Assembly (NCBI GenBank): GCA_965224745.1
Contig: CBDCZY010000002.1
Coordinates: 930,001-994,000, forward strand
DNA from: CBDCZY01 sp965224745
Lineage (GTDB): Bacteria > Pseudomonadota > Gammaproteobacteria > Methylococcales > Methylomonadaceae
Length of the DNA: 64,000 nt
Reading direction: 5' to 3'
Shown here one piece after another: positions 29,366-38,657 of the stretch. Numbering within the stretch: position 1 is the first letter of the stretch; each line of letters opens with the position of its first letter. The translations under genes and the position numbers were made by a program. Under the pieces are notes generated by a model, which did no database searches, was not told where the DNA came from, and saw only the letters and a list, made by a program, of their open reading frames with translations.

Positions 29366-30138
29366 AACAAAAGCCCACGGCGAAACTGTTCTAAATAACT
29401 TGACCACAGAATTTATTACGTGGTTGAGAATTTTAGTCATTCGCAGATAATCAAATACCCGCCGTACGTTACGCGCCAACATTCTGATAGTTGAAGCCAC
29501 ACTGTCTTTGCTGATGGCTTTAATGAGACCCGTAGCAAAGAGACACAAACGGGTGATATTTTCTGGCCCATGGCCAGTGCGTATGGTGCAGCGATCTTCA
29601 TTCCAATTCCAATCGAGGATATAGTGGGCTTTCTACGCCCCAATGCTTTCGATTGAAGTTGAGTATCCGCTCGGGATTGGCGCTTTGTGTCGAGTGACTG
29701 CCAACAAAAACAGCTTATACAGGCTGAAACACATCAAAGACATTCTGCTGAGCAACCAAGTGAGTGTCCCTAAACCCATTCACGAGTTTCTTTACCGGTT
29801 TTTTTGATGATCGTATGCCGTTGTATAGCAAAGACTTGGCTGACAAAAGGAAAGTCGAGGTAATCGTTTAGCGCATTGGATGTCCAGGTTGAGCGTGCCT
29901 CGAGGCGACCGTGTGCCAAGGTGACAGGTTCGCTATAATCGGGGTTACCATGGTTTTCAAAAATGAGGCGGATCGCCTCAGCGAGTGACGGTTGATTGAC
30001 CTTGGCGATAAAAACGTAATGAGCCGAGCGTTCTGCAACCAGATAGTGACCGAGTTTGCGTTGTGTTATACCCTTGACTCCATAGGTATAATGGTCAAGT
30101 TTTTTTTGAAATAGATGAAATCTGGGTGTTAGAAGCAT
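29366..30138 (-). pseudogene. Degraded ISAs1-related transposase
   Basis: The C-terminal half of a transposase is spread over several frames. Reading the minus strand from 30138: YGVKGITQRKLGHYLVAERS, HYVFIAKVNQPSL, EARSTWTSNALNDYLDFPFV and VFAIQRHTIIKKTGKETREW; then, after frame breaks, SANPERILNFNRKHWGVES, NWNEDRCTIRTGHGPENITR, and KDSVASTIRMLARNVRRVFD with YLRMTK. The HWGVE and NEDRCTIRTGHGPEN motifs mark the DDE family related to ISAs1, but this is a different subgroup from the neighbour. Its 3' end meets the intact IS exactly at the target duplication. The N-terminal half is missing. Confidence 0.75.
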
Positions 30139-30416
30139 TGATGTGTCAACACTTTTCCAGACACAAAGTTACACAGTTTTATGCTGCGTTTAGTCAGCAG
30201 GGACAGATTCAACTGATTTTTTTAGGATAATCGACAATGCTCTGCACTTAGAATCGAATAATACATTGGTTTGTTGTTTGAATTAAATTATCTGCCTTTT
30301 CTAAAGGACGACGAAATTGAATTACAAAACCAATGTGGCAATCAAGTTTTCTCTACTTTTCTGCAAAAATTAATACTTTAGATATTTCTAATACATAAAA
30401 ATAGGACTGATATTAA

Positions 30417-31181
30417 ATGACTGTACCTCATGAAGTACTGGAACCACTGGTTCGTGAAGCAGGCGCTATGGCAATGCGCTATTTCAAAGATCTTAAACAA
30501 TTGGAAATTAACAAAAAGAGTCCTCGCGATATGGTGACTGAGGCGGATGTTGCTGTCGAACACTTTTTAAAGGAAGCGCTGGCAAAGGCGTATCCTGATT
30601 TTGGCTTTTGGGGTGAGGAGAGCGGGCAAAGTGCTGACCAGACATCTCGTTGGATCGTTGACCCTATCGACGGCACCCATTCTTTTTTAAAAGGCCAATA
30701 TTTTTGGGCCATCAGTCTCGCACTGGAGATACAGCAGGACATCACCATGGGTGTGGTTTATGCACCAGCATTAGATGATTACTATGCTGCAACTAAAGGA
30801 GAAGGCGCGTTCAAGAATGATGACTCCATTCAAGTTTCTACTGAAAGCCAGTTGGCTGACGCGATGGTTGCAACGGGTTTTGCCTGTTTGAGATCGCATC
30901 TGCAAGATAATAATTTAGACCGTTTTAGTCGTATTGCTGAAGTGACGACTGGACAACGACGCTTTGGCTCAGCCGCGATGGATTTATGCTTGGTTGCCGA
31001 CGGTCAAGTCGACGCGTTTTGGGAACAAGAACTCAATCTTTACGACGTTGCGGCAGGAGCTTTGATCGCTATAGAAGCAGGTGGGTCTGTGACTGATTTT
31101 AAGGGTCAGGACGGCATTTTCCCACAACAAATCTTAGCTACCAACGGTAAAATTCTGCAACAGATACTGCCATTGATGTAA
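30417..31181 (+). CDS. Inositol monophosphatase family phosphatase (possibly histidinol-phosphatase type)
   Basis: A 254-residue metal-dependent phosphatase of the IMPase fold. The metal sites are visible: the glutamate in FWGEESG, WIVDPIDGTHSFLKG (family D-P-I-D-G-T signature), and the late LYDVAAGALIAIEAGG motif with the third-site Asp. The family includes inositol-1-phosphatases, histidinol-phosphatases (HisN) and nucleotide phosphatases. No his gene is nearby, so the substrate is open. Start ATG 30417 has AGGA about 10 bases upstream. The next gene, rlmI, is 57 bases downstream on the same strand. Confidence 0.88.
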   Translation: MTVPHEVLEPLVREAGAMAMRYFKDLKQLEINKKSPRDMVTEADVAVEHFLKEALAKAYPDFGFWGEESGQSADQTSRWIVDPIDGTHSFLKGQYFWAISLALEIQQDITMGVVYAPALDDYYAATKGEGAFKNDDSIQVSTESQLADAMVATGFACLRSHLQDNNLDRFSRIAEVTTGQRRFGSAAMDLCLVADGQVDAFWEQELNLYDVAAGALIAIEAGGSVTDFKGQDGIFPQQILATNGKILQQILPLM

Positions 31182-31238
31182 GCTCTCGCTTAGTTAGTTT
31201 TTAGCAATTTCATCTTCACTCAACCAAGGATCAATAAT

Positions 31239-32435
31239 TTGAGTTATCCGCCGATCATTTTAAAGAAAAATGAAGACGCCCGTTTACGACGCGGTCATCT
31301 TTGGATTTTTAGTAATGAGATTGATACTGAGCGTTCCCCGCTGCATCAGTTTACGCCGGGTGATTTGGTTGAAGTGATCAATGCCAAACAACAGTCTTAT
31401 GGGATTGCTTACCTTAATCCAAACACCTTGATTTGCGCTCGCTTATTGTCTAGAAAAAGAAATATTCGCATAAGTCAGAATTTTTTCGAGGTGCGTTTTA
31501 CGACCGCGTTAAAACTCAGAGAGCGTTGGTTTGCACTGCCGTTTTATAGATTGGTGTATGGGGAGGCCGATGGTTTACCGGGTCTCATTGTCGATCGTTT
31601 TGGAGATACTTTATCCGTGCAAATGACAACGGCAGGCATGGATCGACAGATAAATTTGATTATTGATGCGTTGGTAGCTTTACTCAAACCAACTTGTATC
31701 GTGCTAAAGAATGACACTCCCGCACGTAATCAAGAAGGTTTGCCGCTGGTTAACGAACTGGCCTTTGGCGAACGCTCCAAACCATTGATTATCGAGGAAA
31801 ATGGGACAAAATTTAAGATCAATATTGAGGGCGGGCAAAAGACTGGCTGGTATTATGATCACCGATATGGCCGTGCTCAGTTAGCTAAACTAGCTCATCA
31901 GCAAAGAGTTCTGGATTTATTCAGTTATTCTGGTGCCTGGGGAATACCTGCTGCTATCGCGGGCGCTAAAGAAGTGCAATGTATCGATTCTTCTGCCTCA
32001 GCACTCGAGCTTGCCAAGGAAAATGCCCTTTTAAACGGGGTACAGAATCATATGCAATTCTTACAGCATGATGTTTTCGATTTCTTAAAGCAGGCCCGTT
32101 TAAATCAAGATCGTTACGATATTATAGTGCTCGATCCGCCCGCTTTGATCAAGCGAAAAAAAGATGCCAAAGCGGGTCTGGAAGCCTATCGACGCCTCAA
32201 TCAGATGGCCATGCAGGTGCTGAACACTGACGGAATATTGGTTTCTGCCTCGTGTTCACATCATTTAAATCGAGCTCAACTGCATGAAATTTTGCGTGCT
32301 TCTGCTCGTCATGTTGATCGTCATCTAAGCTTCGTTTCACAAACAGGTCAGGGACCAGATCACCCCATCCATCCTGCTATTCCAGAAACTGATTATTTGA
32401 AGACTTTTTTTTGCGCAACCGCAAAGAGCCTTTGA
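31239..32435 (+). CDS. rlmI: 23S rRNA (cytosine-C5)-methyltransferase RlmI-like
   Basis: This 398-residue SAM-dependent methyltransferase has the RlmI/YccW layout: an N-terminal PUA domain (ILKKNEDARLRRGHLWIFSN, then GDLVEV and YGIAYLNP), a middle beta-rich domain with YRLVYGEADGLPGLIVDRFG, and a C-terminal Rossmann methyltransferase with VLDLFSYSGAWGIPAAIAGA, the catalytic-region motif VLDPPALIKRKKDAK and SASCSHHL. E. coli RlmI (396 aa) methylates C1962 of 23S rRNA. The start is TTG at 31239, supported by AAGGA 8 bases upstream and by alignment of the PUA domain; no better ATG exists. It converges on a lipoprotein gene 7 bases away. Confidence 0.88.
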   Translation: MSYPPIILKKNEDARLRRGHLWIFSNEIDTERSPLHQFTPGDLVEVINAKQQSYGIAYLNPNTLICARLLSRKRNIRISQNFFEVRFTTALKLRERWFALPFYRLVYGEADGLPGLIVDRFGDTLSVQMTTAGMDRQINLIIDALVALLKPTCIVLKNDTPARNQEGLPLVNELAFGERSKPLIIEENGTKFKINIEGGQKTGWYYDHRYGRAQLAKLAHQQRVLDLFSYSGAWGIPAAIAGAKEVQCIDSSASALELAKENALLNGVQNHMQFLQHDVFDFLKQARLNQDRYDIIVLDPPALIKRKKDAKAGLEAYRRLNQMAMQVLNTDGILVSASCSHHLNRAQLHEILRASARHVDRHLSFVSQTGQGPDHPIHPAIPETDYLKTFFCATAKSL

Positions 32436-32442
32436 AAAGCTC

Positions 32443-33111
32443 TTAGTGAACCCGTCGTAAGGTTCCACTATTCTGATTTTGTCTGGCAGGCGCATGAGGT
32501 TTGGGCCGCGGTCTAGGTCTCGCCTTGGTATTTCGGCTGGGACGTCTCATTGATCCTGACATCCTACTAGGCTTTTGCCGATTAACTTGGGGTGCAGAAG
32601 GCCTGAGCCGTGCTTGCCCGCGGGGTTTAGTGAGACGGTTAGGTTGTCGACCAAGTAACGAAGAAGATGATGGCCTGGAAGCCCGTGAAGGTGTTCGCTG
32701 ACGGCTGTTAAGATTATTAGGCCGCAGCTGATTATTTTGATTACGAAACGAAGGTTTTATACTTTGTTGCGGTCTTCGAACATTTTGATTATTCAATCGA
32801 TTATGGCTCGGTTTTAGTAAAGTCCCATTATTGTTGTTGGGTTTAGCGTGATGGTGCTGTGATGGAGCATAATGAGGCCGTTGGTAAGCGGGAAGATTGT
32901 TATAGGAATGATGATGGTGCCGATAGATCCGAGATGGCCTCCGATAACCAAAACCATCATTATACTGCCAGTAATTTTGACGGCTTGAATAGCCATATCT
33001 ATATGGAACCGGCGTATAAACAACGTCTTCATCATAGTCATGATAATAATACTCTGCGCACCCTGACAATAAGCCAGCCAATAAAACGAGCAAATATTTA
33101 TAATTTTTCAT
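32443..33111 (-). CDS. Arg/Asn/Pro/His-rich lipoprotein, function unknown
   Basis: A 222-residue predicted lipoprotein: LLVLLAGLLSGC forms the signal with lipobox cysteine at about residue 18, followed by a Tyr/Asp patch (EYYYHDYDEDVVY). The remainder is low complexity, rich in Arg, Asn, Gln, His, Pro and Ser (RIYRHHHHSYNN, QRPHYAPSQHHHAKPNNNN), and strongly basic. I recognise no domain. Such tails may bind nucleic acid or anionic polymers, or buffer metals through His; this is speculation. The stop is 7 bases from that of rlmI in a tail-to-tail layout. Confidence 0.65.
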   Translation of the reverse strand: MKNYKYLLVLLAGLLSGCAEYYYHDYDEDVVYTPVPYRYGYSSRQNYWQYNDGFGYRRPSRIYRHHHHSYNNLPAYQRPHYAPSQHHHAKPNNNNGTLLKPSHNRLNNQNVRRPQQSIKPSFRNQNNQLRPNNLNSRQRTPSRASRPSSSSLLGRQPNRLTKPRGQARLRPSAPQVNRQKPSRMSGSMRRPSRNTKARPRPRPKPHAPARQNQNSGTLRRVH

Positions 33112-33444
33112 AATACTTCACCTAACATCGAAAAGTAATTCCCAATTAATATAAAAACTTTATTTAAAAGCTAGTTTACACAGCATGGGTTGCGGGCATA
33201 TCTAAAGCCGCCAATTTTTTAGTTGGACAGTAATCATACATTAAAGTGCAACGAATAGAGTTGGATGATTTTCTGTGACCTCATATATCACCTACATATT
33301 AGAAAACCATTTACCCAGAATTCAAACAGAAAACCTTATATTTGAAGTACCCTTCAAACTAATCGCTTGGTGTTGTTTCCTGTTGCTTTTAATCCATCCT
33401 GCTCTAAAATGCCAGTTTCAATAATAACATTTAGGTATGGAATA
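33112..33444. other. Intergenic region with hairpin upstream of ppgK
   Basis: About 330 bases between divergent genes with no convincing coding frame. A perfect 7-base stem (TTTGAAG with CTTCAAA) and 4-base loop lies at 33341-33358, about 85 bases before the ppgK start. It could be part of the leader, but no known regulatory motif was recognised. Confidence 0.35.
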
Positions 33445-34203
33445 ATGCATATTCTGGGCGTAGATATAGGTGGTTCGGGAGTCAAAGGCGCAATCGTTGA
33501 TACAGCTAGCGGAGAACTGATAAGTGAACGTCACCGTATTGCTACGCCACAACCTGCTACACCAGAAGCAGTAGCGAAAACACTGCAAGAGATCGTGCAA
33601 TATTTCAATTGGCAAGGACCGGTAGGCTGCGGTTTTCCAGCGGTCATTCAACAGGGCATCGCTCGCACGGCGGCCAATATATCACCTCTATTTATCGGCG
33701 CTAATGTCAATGATTTGTTTTCCCAAACTACTGGGTGCGACTGTTTTACTTTAAACGATGCTGATGCAGCGGGTCTCACTGAAATGCGTTTTGGTGAAGG
33801 CAGGCAGCAAACTGGCGTCGTATTATTAATCACGATCGGCACTGGCCTTGGAACTGTATTCTTCAGTAACAGTCAATTATTGCCTAATACTGAACTGGGG
33901 CATATCTTGTTGAAAAACGGTAAAAAAGGAGAACACTATGCGTCGGATGCTGCCCGAAAAACCGATGATCTGAACTGGAAATCATGGGCCAATCGCTTTA
34001 ACCAATATCTATTGATGATGGAGGCACTATTTTGGCCAGATCTCATTATTCTTGGTGGTGGCGCCAGTAAAAAATTTAAAAAATATAATGACTATTTGAC
34101 CGTTGAAGCAACCGTTAAACCAGCCTCGTTTTTAAACCAGGCTGGAATCGTTGGCGCTGCCTTGTACGCGAATGATAAAGTCCAGCAGAAAAGCAGTTCC
34201 TAA
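33445..34203 (+). CDS. ppgK: Polyphosphate glucokinase (ROK family)
   Basis: A ROK-fold sugar kinase that fits the polyphosphate/ATP glucokinase subfamily: GVDIGGSGVKGAIVD (phosphate 1), GFPAVIQQG, LNDADAAGLTEMRFGEG with the catalytic Asp, ITIGTGLGTVFF (phosphate 2), LLPNTELGHILL, and LIILGGGASKKF near the C-terminus. PpgK phosphorylates glucose to glucose-6-phosphate. The chosen ATG at 33445 begins MHILGVDIGG as in family members; an upstream in-frame extension to 33367 adds 26 residues with no similarity. The gene converges on glgB with 15 bases between stops, linking glucose activation with glycogen in location only. Confidence 0.88.
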   Translation: MHILGVDIGGSGVKGAIVDTASGELISERHRIATPQPATPEAVAKTLQEIVQYFNWQGPVGCGFPAVIQQGIARTAANISPLFIGANVNDLFSQTTGCDCFTLNDADAAGLTEMRFGEGRQQTGVVLLITIGTGLGTVFFSNSQLLPNTELGHILLKNGKKGEHYASDAARKTDDLNWKSWANRFNQYLLMMEALFWPDLIILGGGASKKFKKYNDYLTVEATVKPASFLNQAGIVGAALYANDKVQQKSSS

Positions 34204-34218
34204 TATATATATCGTACC

Positions 34219-36453
34219 TTATTTTTTAACCGGTTTTTCATCCTTGCCAACTGCTTTGGAAGTCTGTTTGCCTGGCTTATTCTCCGACTGATGTTTTATG
34301 ATAACCCCCGCTAAAGGAGGTAGAGTCATCGTAATTGAATGAGGCTGATTCATCCAATCGCCTGGTTCGGTCTGTAATATACGCTCGCCATTACCCACTC
34401 CACTACCACTATAAACGGTAGCATCAGAATTGAAAATTTCCTGATAGAGACCAGGTAATGGAACGCCAACCTGGTAATCTTGTCGCGGCACAGGCGTAAA
34501 ATTTAGCGCTACCAGCACGAAATTATCTTGATCTTTTCGCAAAAAAACCAACACCGAATTTTGTGCATCGTGGCAATCGATCCACTCAAAACCTTGTCCG
34601 TCAAAGTCGAACTTATGTAAAGCAGATATACTGCAATAAAGATGGTTAAGCTCCTTAACCAGACACTCTAGCCCTTGATGTAATGGATAATCACGGACAT
34701 ACCAGTCCAGCACTTTGGTGCTATCCCATTCTGTTCCTTGGCCGAATTCGCAGCCCATGAATAACAATTTTTTGCCGGGATGGGTAAACATGTAGACATA
34801 AATCAAACGCAGATTAGCGAAGCGCTGCCACTCATCGCCAGGCATTTTCGAAAGCATTGACTGTTTACCGTGCACCACCTCATCATGGGAAAAGGGCAGC
34901 AGAAAATTTTCAGTGAAAGCATAAATCATGCTAAAAGTTAATTCGCCTTGGTGGTATTGGCGGTAGACAGGCTCTTGTTCGATATAGCGTAGCGTGTCGT
35001 TCATCCACCCCATATTCCACTTCAGATCAAAACCTAATCCACCCAGATAAGTTGGTTTGGTGACCTGCGGCCAAGATGTCGATTCTTCTGCCATAATCAG
35101 TGTTCCTGGAGCTTGATCATGGGTCACTTCATTCAATTGACGCATAAAATCAATGGCTTCTAAATTTTCACGGCCACCGTATTTGTTGGGTATCCACTCC
35201 CCTTCTTCGCGCGAATAATCTAGATACAACATGGAAGCAACCGCATCCACACGTAACGCATCAATATGATATTCTTCCAGCCAGAACAGCGCGCTGGACA
35301 TAAGAAAATTTTTCACCTCATAACGGCCAAAGTTAAAAATTAAGGTTGACCAATCTAAATGTTCACCCAGGCGAGGGTCTTCGTGCTCATACAATGCAGT
35401 ACCATCAAAATACCCTAAACCATGAGCATCTTTGGGATAATGTGCGGGAACCCAATCTAAAATGATTCCCAGATTATGCTGGTGACAATGGTCAACGAAC
35501 CAGCGAAAATCGTCAGGCGTACCAAAACGGCTGGTTGGCGCATAGTAACCTGTCGTTTGATAACCCCATGATTTATCATAGGGGTGTTCAGTGACAGGCA
35601 TCAATTCCAGATGAGTAAACCCTAAGTTTTTAGCATATTTTACCAATGCTTTTGCCAACTCTTTGTAGTTGAGCATTTCACCTTCAGGGCCGCGTTGCCA
35701 AGATCCTAAGTGCACCTCATAAATAGACATTGGCTCATGTTGCCAGTCAAATGATTTCCGGCGTTTTAACCAGGTTTTATCCTTCCATTTGAATTTGGTT
35801 TGAGATTCGACAATCGTGGCAGTTTGCGGCCTTAATTCAAAATGACGCCCGTAAGGATCGGATTTAAGTAAAATATCGGAGTTTTTAGCCCTAACTTCAT
35901 ATTTATACAGGGTTCCGGCAGGTAGGTCAGGAATGAATAATTCCCAAACGCCATTGCCGTGAACACGCATTTGATGGGTGCGGCCATCCCAGTGATTGAA
36001 CTCTCCAACGACGCTTACACGCTCTGCATTAGGCGCCCAGACAGCAAATAAAACGCCTGCCACTCCCTCAACTTCATGCATCCTCGAGCCTAATAGCCTA
36101 TGAGCATGCCAATGTTTACCTTCACCAAACAAATGTAAATCAAAATCCGCAAGTTGCTGCGGATAACAATAAGGATCATAAGCAATATGCTCTTGATGAT
36201 TATCATCTCGCCAAATCAAGCGATAGCTTTTAGGCACGTCTTTGGTTTTGCCTCGCCACTCGAATAAATCGGTGCCTTCAACCCGCTCTAAACGATGCTC
36301 ACCCTCCGCGATGGTCACCTCTTCAGCATGGGGCAATAAAGCTCGGATCAGCAAATTATCGTGATCTTCATGTCTTCCTAGAACCGAAAAAGGATCGTTG
36401 TGCCTTGCTTCAACGACCTTCTGCAAATCAATCGGGAGCTTTTTTTGGCTCAT
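34219..36453 (-). CDS. glgB: 1,4-alpha-glucan branching enzyme
   Basis: A full-length GH13 branching enzyme (744 residues) that forms alpha-1,6 branches in glycogen. It shows an N-terminal CBM48 region (DPFSVLGRHED; VLFAVWAPNAERVSVVGEFN), the GH13 motifs LDWVPAHYPKDAHGL, ALRVDAVASMLYLDYSR with the nucleophile Asp, IMAEEST with the acid Glu, and LPFSHDEVVHGKQSML, then a C-terminal beta domain and a Lys-rich tail. Start ATG at 36453 is chosen because AGAGGAAAT precedes it and MSQKKLP begins the family-like part; the frame extends upstream to 36516 without such support. No other glg gene is adjacent. Confidence 0.95.
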   Translation of the reverse strand: MSQKKLPIDLQKVVEARHNDPFSVLGRHEDHDNLLIRALLPHAEEVTIAEGEHRLERVEGTDLFEWRGKTKDVPKSYRLIWRDDNHQEHIAYDPYCYPQQLADFDLHLFGEGKHWHAHRLLGSRMHEVEGVAGVLFAVWAPNAERVSVVGEFNHWDGRTHQMRVHGNGVWELFIPDLPAGTLYKYEVRAKNSDILLKSDPYGRHFELRPQTATIVESQTKFKWKDKTWLKRRKSFDWQHEPMSIYEVHLGSWQRGPEGEMLNYKELAKALVKYAKNLGFTHLELMPVTEHPYDKSWGYQTTGYYAPTSRFGTPDDFRWFVDHCHQHNLGIILDWVPAHYPKDAHGLGYFDGTALYEHEDPRLGEHLDWSTLIFNFGRYEVKNFLMSSALFWLEEYHIDALRVDAVASMLYLDYSREEGEWIPNKYGGRENLEAIDFMRQLNEVTHDQAPGTLIMAEESTSWPQVTKPTYLGGLGFDLKWNMGWMNDTLRYIEQEPVYRQYHQGELTFSMIYAFTENFLLPFSHDEVVHGKQSMLSKMPGDEWQRFANLRLIYVYMFTHPGKKLLFMGCEFGQGTEWDSTKVLDWYVRDYPLHQGLECLVKELNHLYCSISALHKFDFDGQGFEWIDCHDAQNSVLVFLRKDQDNFVLVALNFTPVPRQDYQVGVPLPGLYQEIFNSDATVYSGSGVGNGERILQTEPGDWMNQPHSITMTLPPLAGVIIKHQSENKPGKQTSKAVGKDEKPVKK

Positions 36454-36722
36454 GTAGTAATTTCCTCTTTCTGAAAGTGAATAGGCCGATACAAGAACGC
36501 TCTGTAGCCAATTCAATCGGCATGTTTTGATACACTAAGTCTTTTGTCTCATATTACAACGAGCCAGGGTTAGAAGGAAAGAAAGCATTGCTTCTAGCCT
36601 GTAGAATCGAGCACAAAAGGCTCAACCAGCCCGGGATTTGGGTGTCAATCCTAATACTATTCCTACCTAAATCAATAAATAGTCGAAACCGGCAGCCGCT
36701 ATCCAAAGAGCCGATGAACCTA

Positions 36723-36883
36723 AGGAGCGAGGATTTAATAATATCCGGAAGTTTGGCGCAGGATTTTTGTTCGTATTCAAGGCGTAGAAATAGGCGCATA
36801 GCACGCTACGCAACTGTTTCTACAACGTGGAAGACGGACAAAAAGACAAGTCAAGATGCGGATATTATTAAATCCTCGCTCCT
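36723..36883. repeat. Palindromic repeat family, member A
   Basis: Perfect 25-base inverted arms at 36723-36747 and 36859-36883 enclose a core with nested stems: GTAGAAA (36784-36790) pairs with TTTCTAC (36817-36823) around an inner GCG(CA)TAGC / GCTACGC hairpin. Shared family words are AAGGCG, GGCGCATAGCA and GCTACGCAA, then AACG and GACAAAAAGACAAG. It fills most of the 541-base glgB-rsxE intergenic region. No coding frame is supported here. Confidence 0.8.
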
Positions 36884-36994
36884 AAGCAAAGGGTGGCTAG
36901 TTGAACGCTATTTGTTATTGCAAAGTAATACTTTAATGTTTGTATTTGGCATAATAACCGTTCAGTTGCTTGCTAAGAGCATATACATTTTCAT

Positions 36995-37708
36995 ATGAAA
37001 TCATTAACAAAACCAGCCTCTTATTCAAAAATCATTAATGACGGCCTGTGGCATAACAATCAGGCTTTTGTCGCATTATTAGGGCTTTGTCCGCTGTTGG
37101 CGGTTAGTAATTCGGTTATTAACAGCCTCGGACTAGGTCTGGCTACGACAATGACCCTGCTTGGCTCCAATGTAACCATTTCTTTAATCCGTAACCTGGT
37201 TACGCCTGAAGTTCGATTGCCGGTTTTTGTGTTGGTCATTGCTAGTATTGTGACGATGGTAGAGTTGTTGATGAAAGCGTATTGGTTTGATTTATATAAA
37301 GTGCTTGGTATTTTCATCCCACTGATCGTAACCAATTGCGCGATTATCGGCCGAGCGGAAGCTTTCGCATCAAAAAACACTGTCGACAGAGCCGCATTGG
37401 ACGGTTTGTGTATCGGGCTTGGCTTTACCTTTGCGCTGATACTGTTGGGAGGATTGAGAGAGTTGCTTGGGTATGGCACACTGCTCGCCCATGCCGAGCT
37501 GATGTTCGGTGAATCTGCCAAGGTTTGGCAAATAAATATAGTGGACGATTATTCGGGGCTGTTGCTGGCGATTCTTCCCCCGGGTGCGTTCATAGGTTTG
37601 GGGTTATTGATCGCGTTGAAAAATGTGATCGATGATCGGGCCAGACAGCGTACATCTGAGAAAAAAGCATCGCCTAGCGGCGTTAAATCACTACACATCA
37701 ATGAATAA
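36995..37708 (+). CDS. rsxE: Electron transport complex subunit RsxE/RnfE
   Basis: A 237-residue, six-helix inner-membrane subunit of the Rnf/Rsx complex, which couples NADH:ferredoxin electron flow to ion transport (or reduces SoxR in E. coli). Family motifs are clear: NDGLWHNNQAFVALLGLCPL near the N-terminus, PEVRLPVFVLVIASIVT, IPLIVTNCAIIGRAEAFASK with the conserved NCAIIGRAEAFA, LDGLCIGLGFTFAL and LRELLGYGTL. The stop overlaps the nth start region by 8 bases, matching the classic rsxE-nth link. The other rsx genes, normally directly upstream, are absent; glgB faces away beyond a palindromic repeat. Confidence 0.93.
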   Translation: MKSLTKPASYSKIINDGLWHNNQAFVALLGLCPLLAVSNSVINSLGLGLATTMTLLGSNVTISLIRNLVTPEVRLPVFVLVIASIVTMVELLMKAYWFDLYKVLGIFIPLIVTNCAIIGRAEAFASKNTVDRAALDGLCIGLGFTFALILLGGLRELLGYGTLLAHAELMFGESAKVWQINIVDDYSGLLLAILPPGAFIGLGLLIALKNVIDDRARQRTSEKKASPSGVKSLHINE

Positions 37709-38348
37709 ACAAACGAGACTAGCGATTTTCGACCGACTTGCGGTCGCCACTCCCAGCCCTACCACCGAGCTTAAATATTCTTCTCACTTTGAATTGCTGG
37801 TCGCTGTGGTGTTGTCAGCTCAAGCCACAGATATCGGTGTCAACAAAGCCACTGTTAAGTTGTTTGCAGTAGCCAATACGCCTGAAGCCATTTTAGACTT
37901 GGGTGAAGAAGGGTTGAAGCAATACATCAAGACCATAGGACTTTTTAACAGCAAAGCGGCCAACATTATAAAACTGTGTCAGATGTTAATTGAGTTGCAC
38001 GGTTCACAGGTACCGCAAACCCGGGAAACTCTGGAAGCTTTGCCCGGTGTTGGAAGGAAAACCGCTAACGTTATTTTGAATACTGCATTTGGACATGACA
38101 CCATTGCAGTTGATACACATATTTTTCGCGTTGCTAACCGAACTGGTTTAGCACCCGGAAAAACGGTGTTTGAAGTTGAAAAAAAATTGGAAAAATGGAC
38201 TCCCAAGGCGCATAAAAAAGAAGCGCATCATTTACTTATTTTGCAGGGCCGATACGTCTGTAAAGCCCGGCGACCACAGTGCCCACAGTGTGTGATAGTA
38301 GATTTATGTGATTTTAGGGATAAAAATGTATTGAGTGGCGAAATTTAG
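37701..38348 (+). CDS. nth: Endonuclease III
   Basis: A 215-residue DNA glycosylase/AP lyase for oxidised pyrimidines in base excision repair. It has the helix-hairpin-helix LEALPGVGRKTANVILNTAF with the catalytic Lys, the catalytic Asp in IAVDTHIFRVANR, and a C-terminal [4Fe-4S] cluster loop with Cys spacing 6-2-5 (CKARRPQCPQCVIVDLC). The ATG at 37701 overlaps the rsxE stop; the frame is open 69 bases further upstream, but that part lies inside rsxE. A perfectly ordinary family member by length and motifs. Confidence 0.94.
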   Translation: MNKQTRLAIFDRLAVATPSPTTELKYSSHFELLVAVVLSAQATDIGVNKATVKLFAVANTPEAILDLGEEGLKQYIKTIGLFNSKAANIIKLCQMLIELHGSQVPQTRETLEALPGVGRKTANVILNTAFGHDTIAVDTHIFRVANRTGLAPGKTVFEVEKKLEKWTPKAHKKEAHHLLILQGRYVCKARRPQCPQCVIVDLCDFRDKNVLSGEI

Positions 38349-38391
38349 CATTAGGATATTTCCCTCTCATTTCAATACCTTAGAAGAGAGG

Positions 38392-38528
38392 ATTCAATAA
38401 TACGAATTTTTCTTGTCTTTTTGTCCATCTCCTACGTTTTAGTAACAATTGCGTAGCTTGCTATGCACCAGTTACTACGTCTTGAAGACAAACAAAATCC
38501 TTCGTCAAGCTTTCGTATATTAATGAAT
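38392..38528. repeat. Palindromic repeat family, member C (reverse orientation)
   Basis: Imperfect arms at 38392-38406 and 38512-38528 enclose the family core on the minus strand. TAGTAAC (38440-38446) pairs with GTTACTA (38471-38477) around GTAGCTTGCTATGC, the reverse of the shared GCATAGCAAGCTACGC hairpin. The word GTCTTTTTGTCC matches the complement of the GGACAAAAAGAC in member A. The sequence differs in the stem while pairing is kept. Confidence 0.7.
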
Positions 38529-38657
38529 GATGCTTTGGAACTTGAACAAGAATTAAAACTCTAATGTAGCCTGCAAAAAGGTAAGGGGTTACTTTTCTTT
38601 TATTTGTTACGTTGCTATGGGAAAATCTCTTTGCGTTTCTTTTGATTTCATAGTAAC

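Noticed and set aside
32424..32444. AAGAGC/GCTCTT hairpin at the rlmI stop as a terminator
   Set aside because: The 6-base stem is weak, lacks a T-run and overlaps both stop codons.
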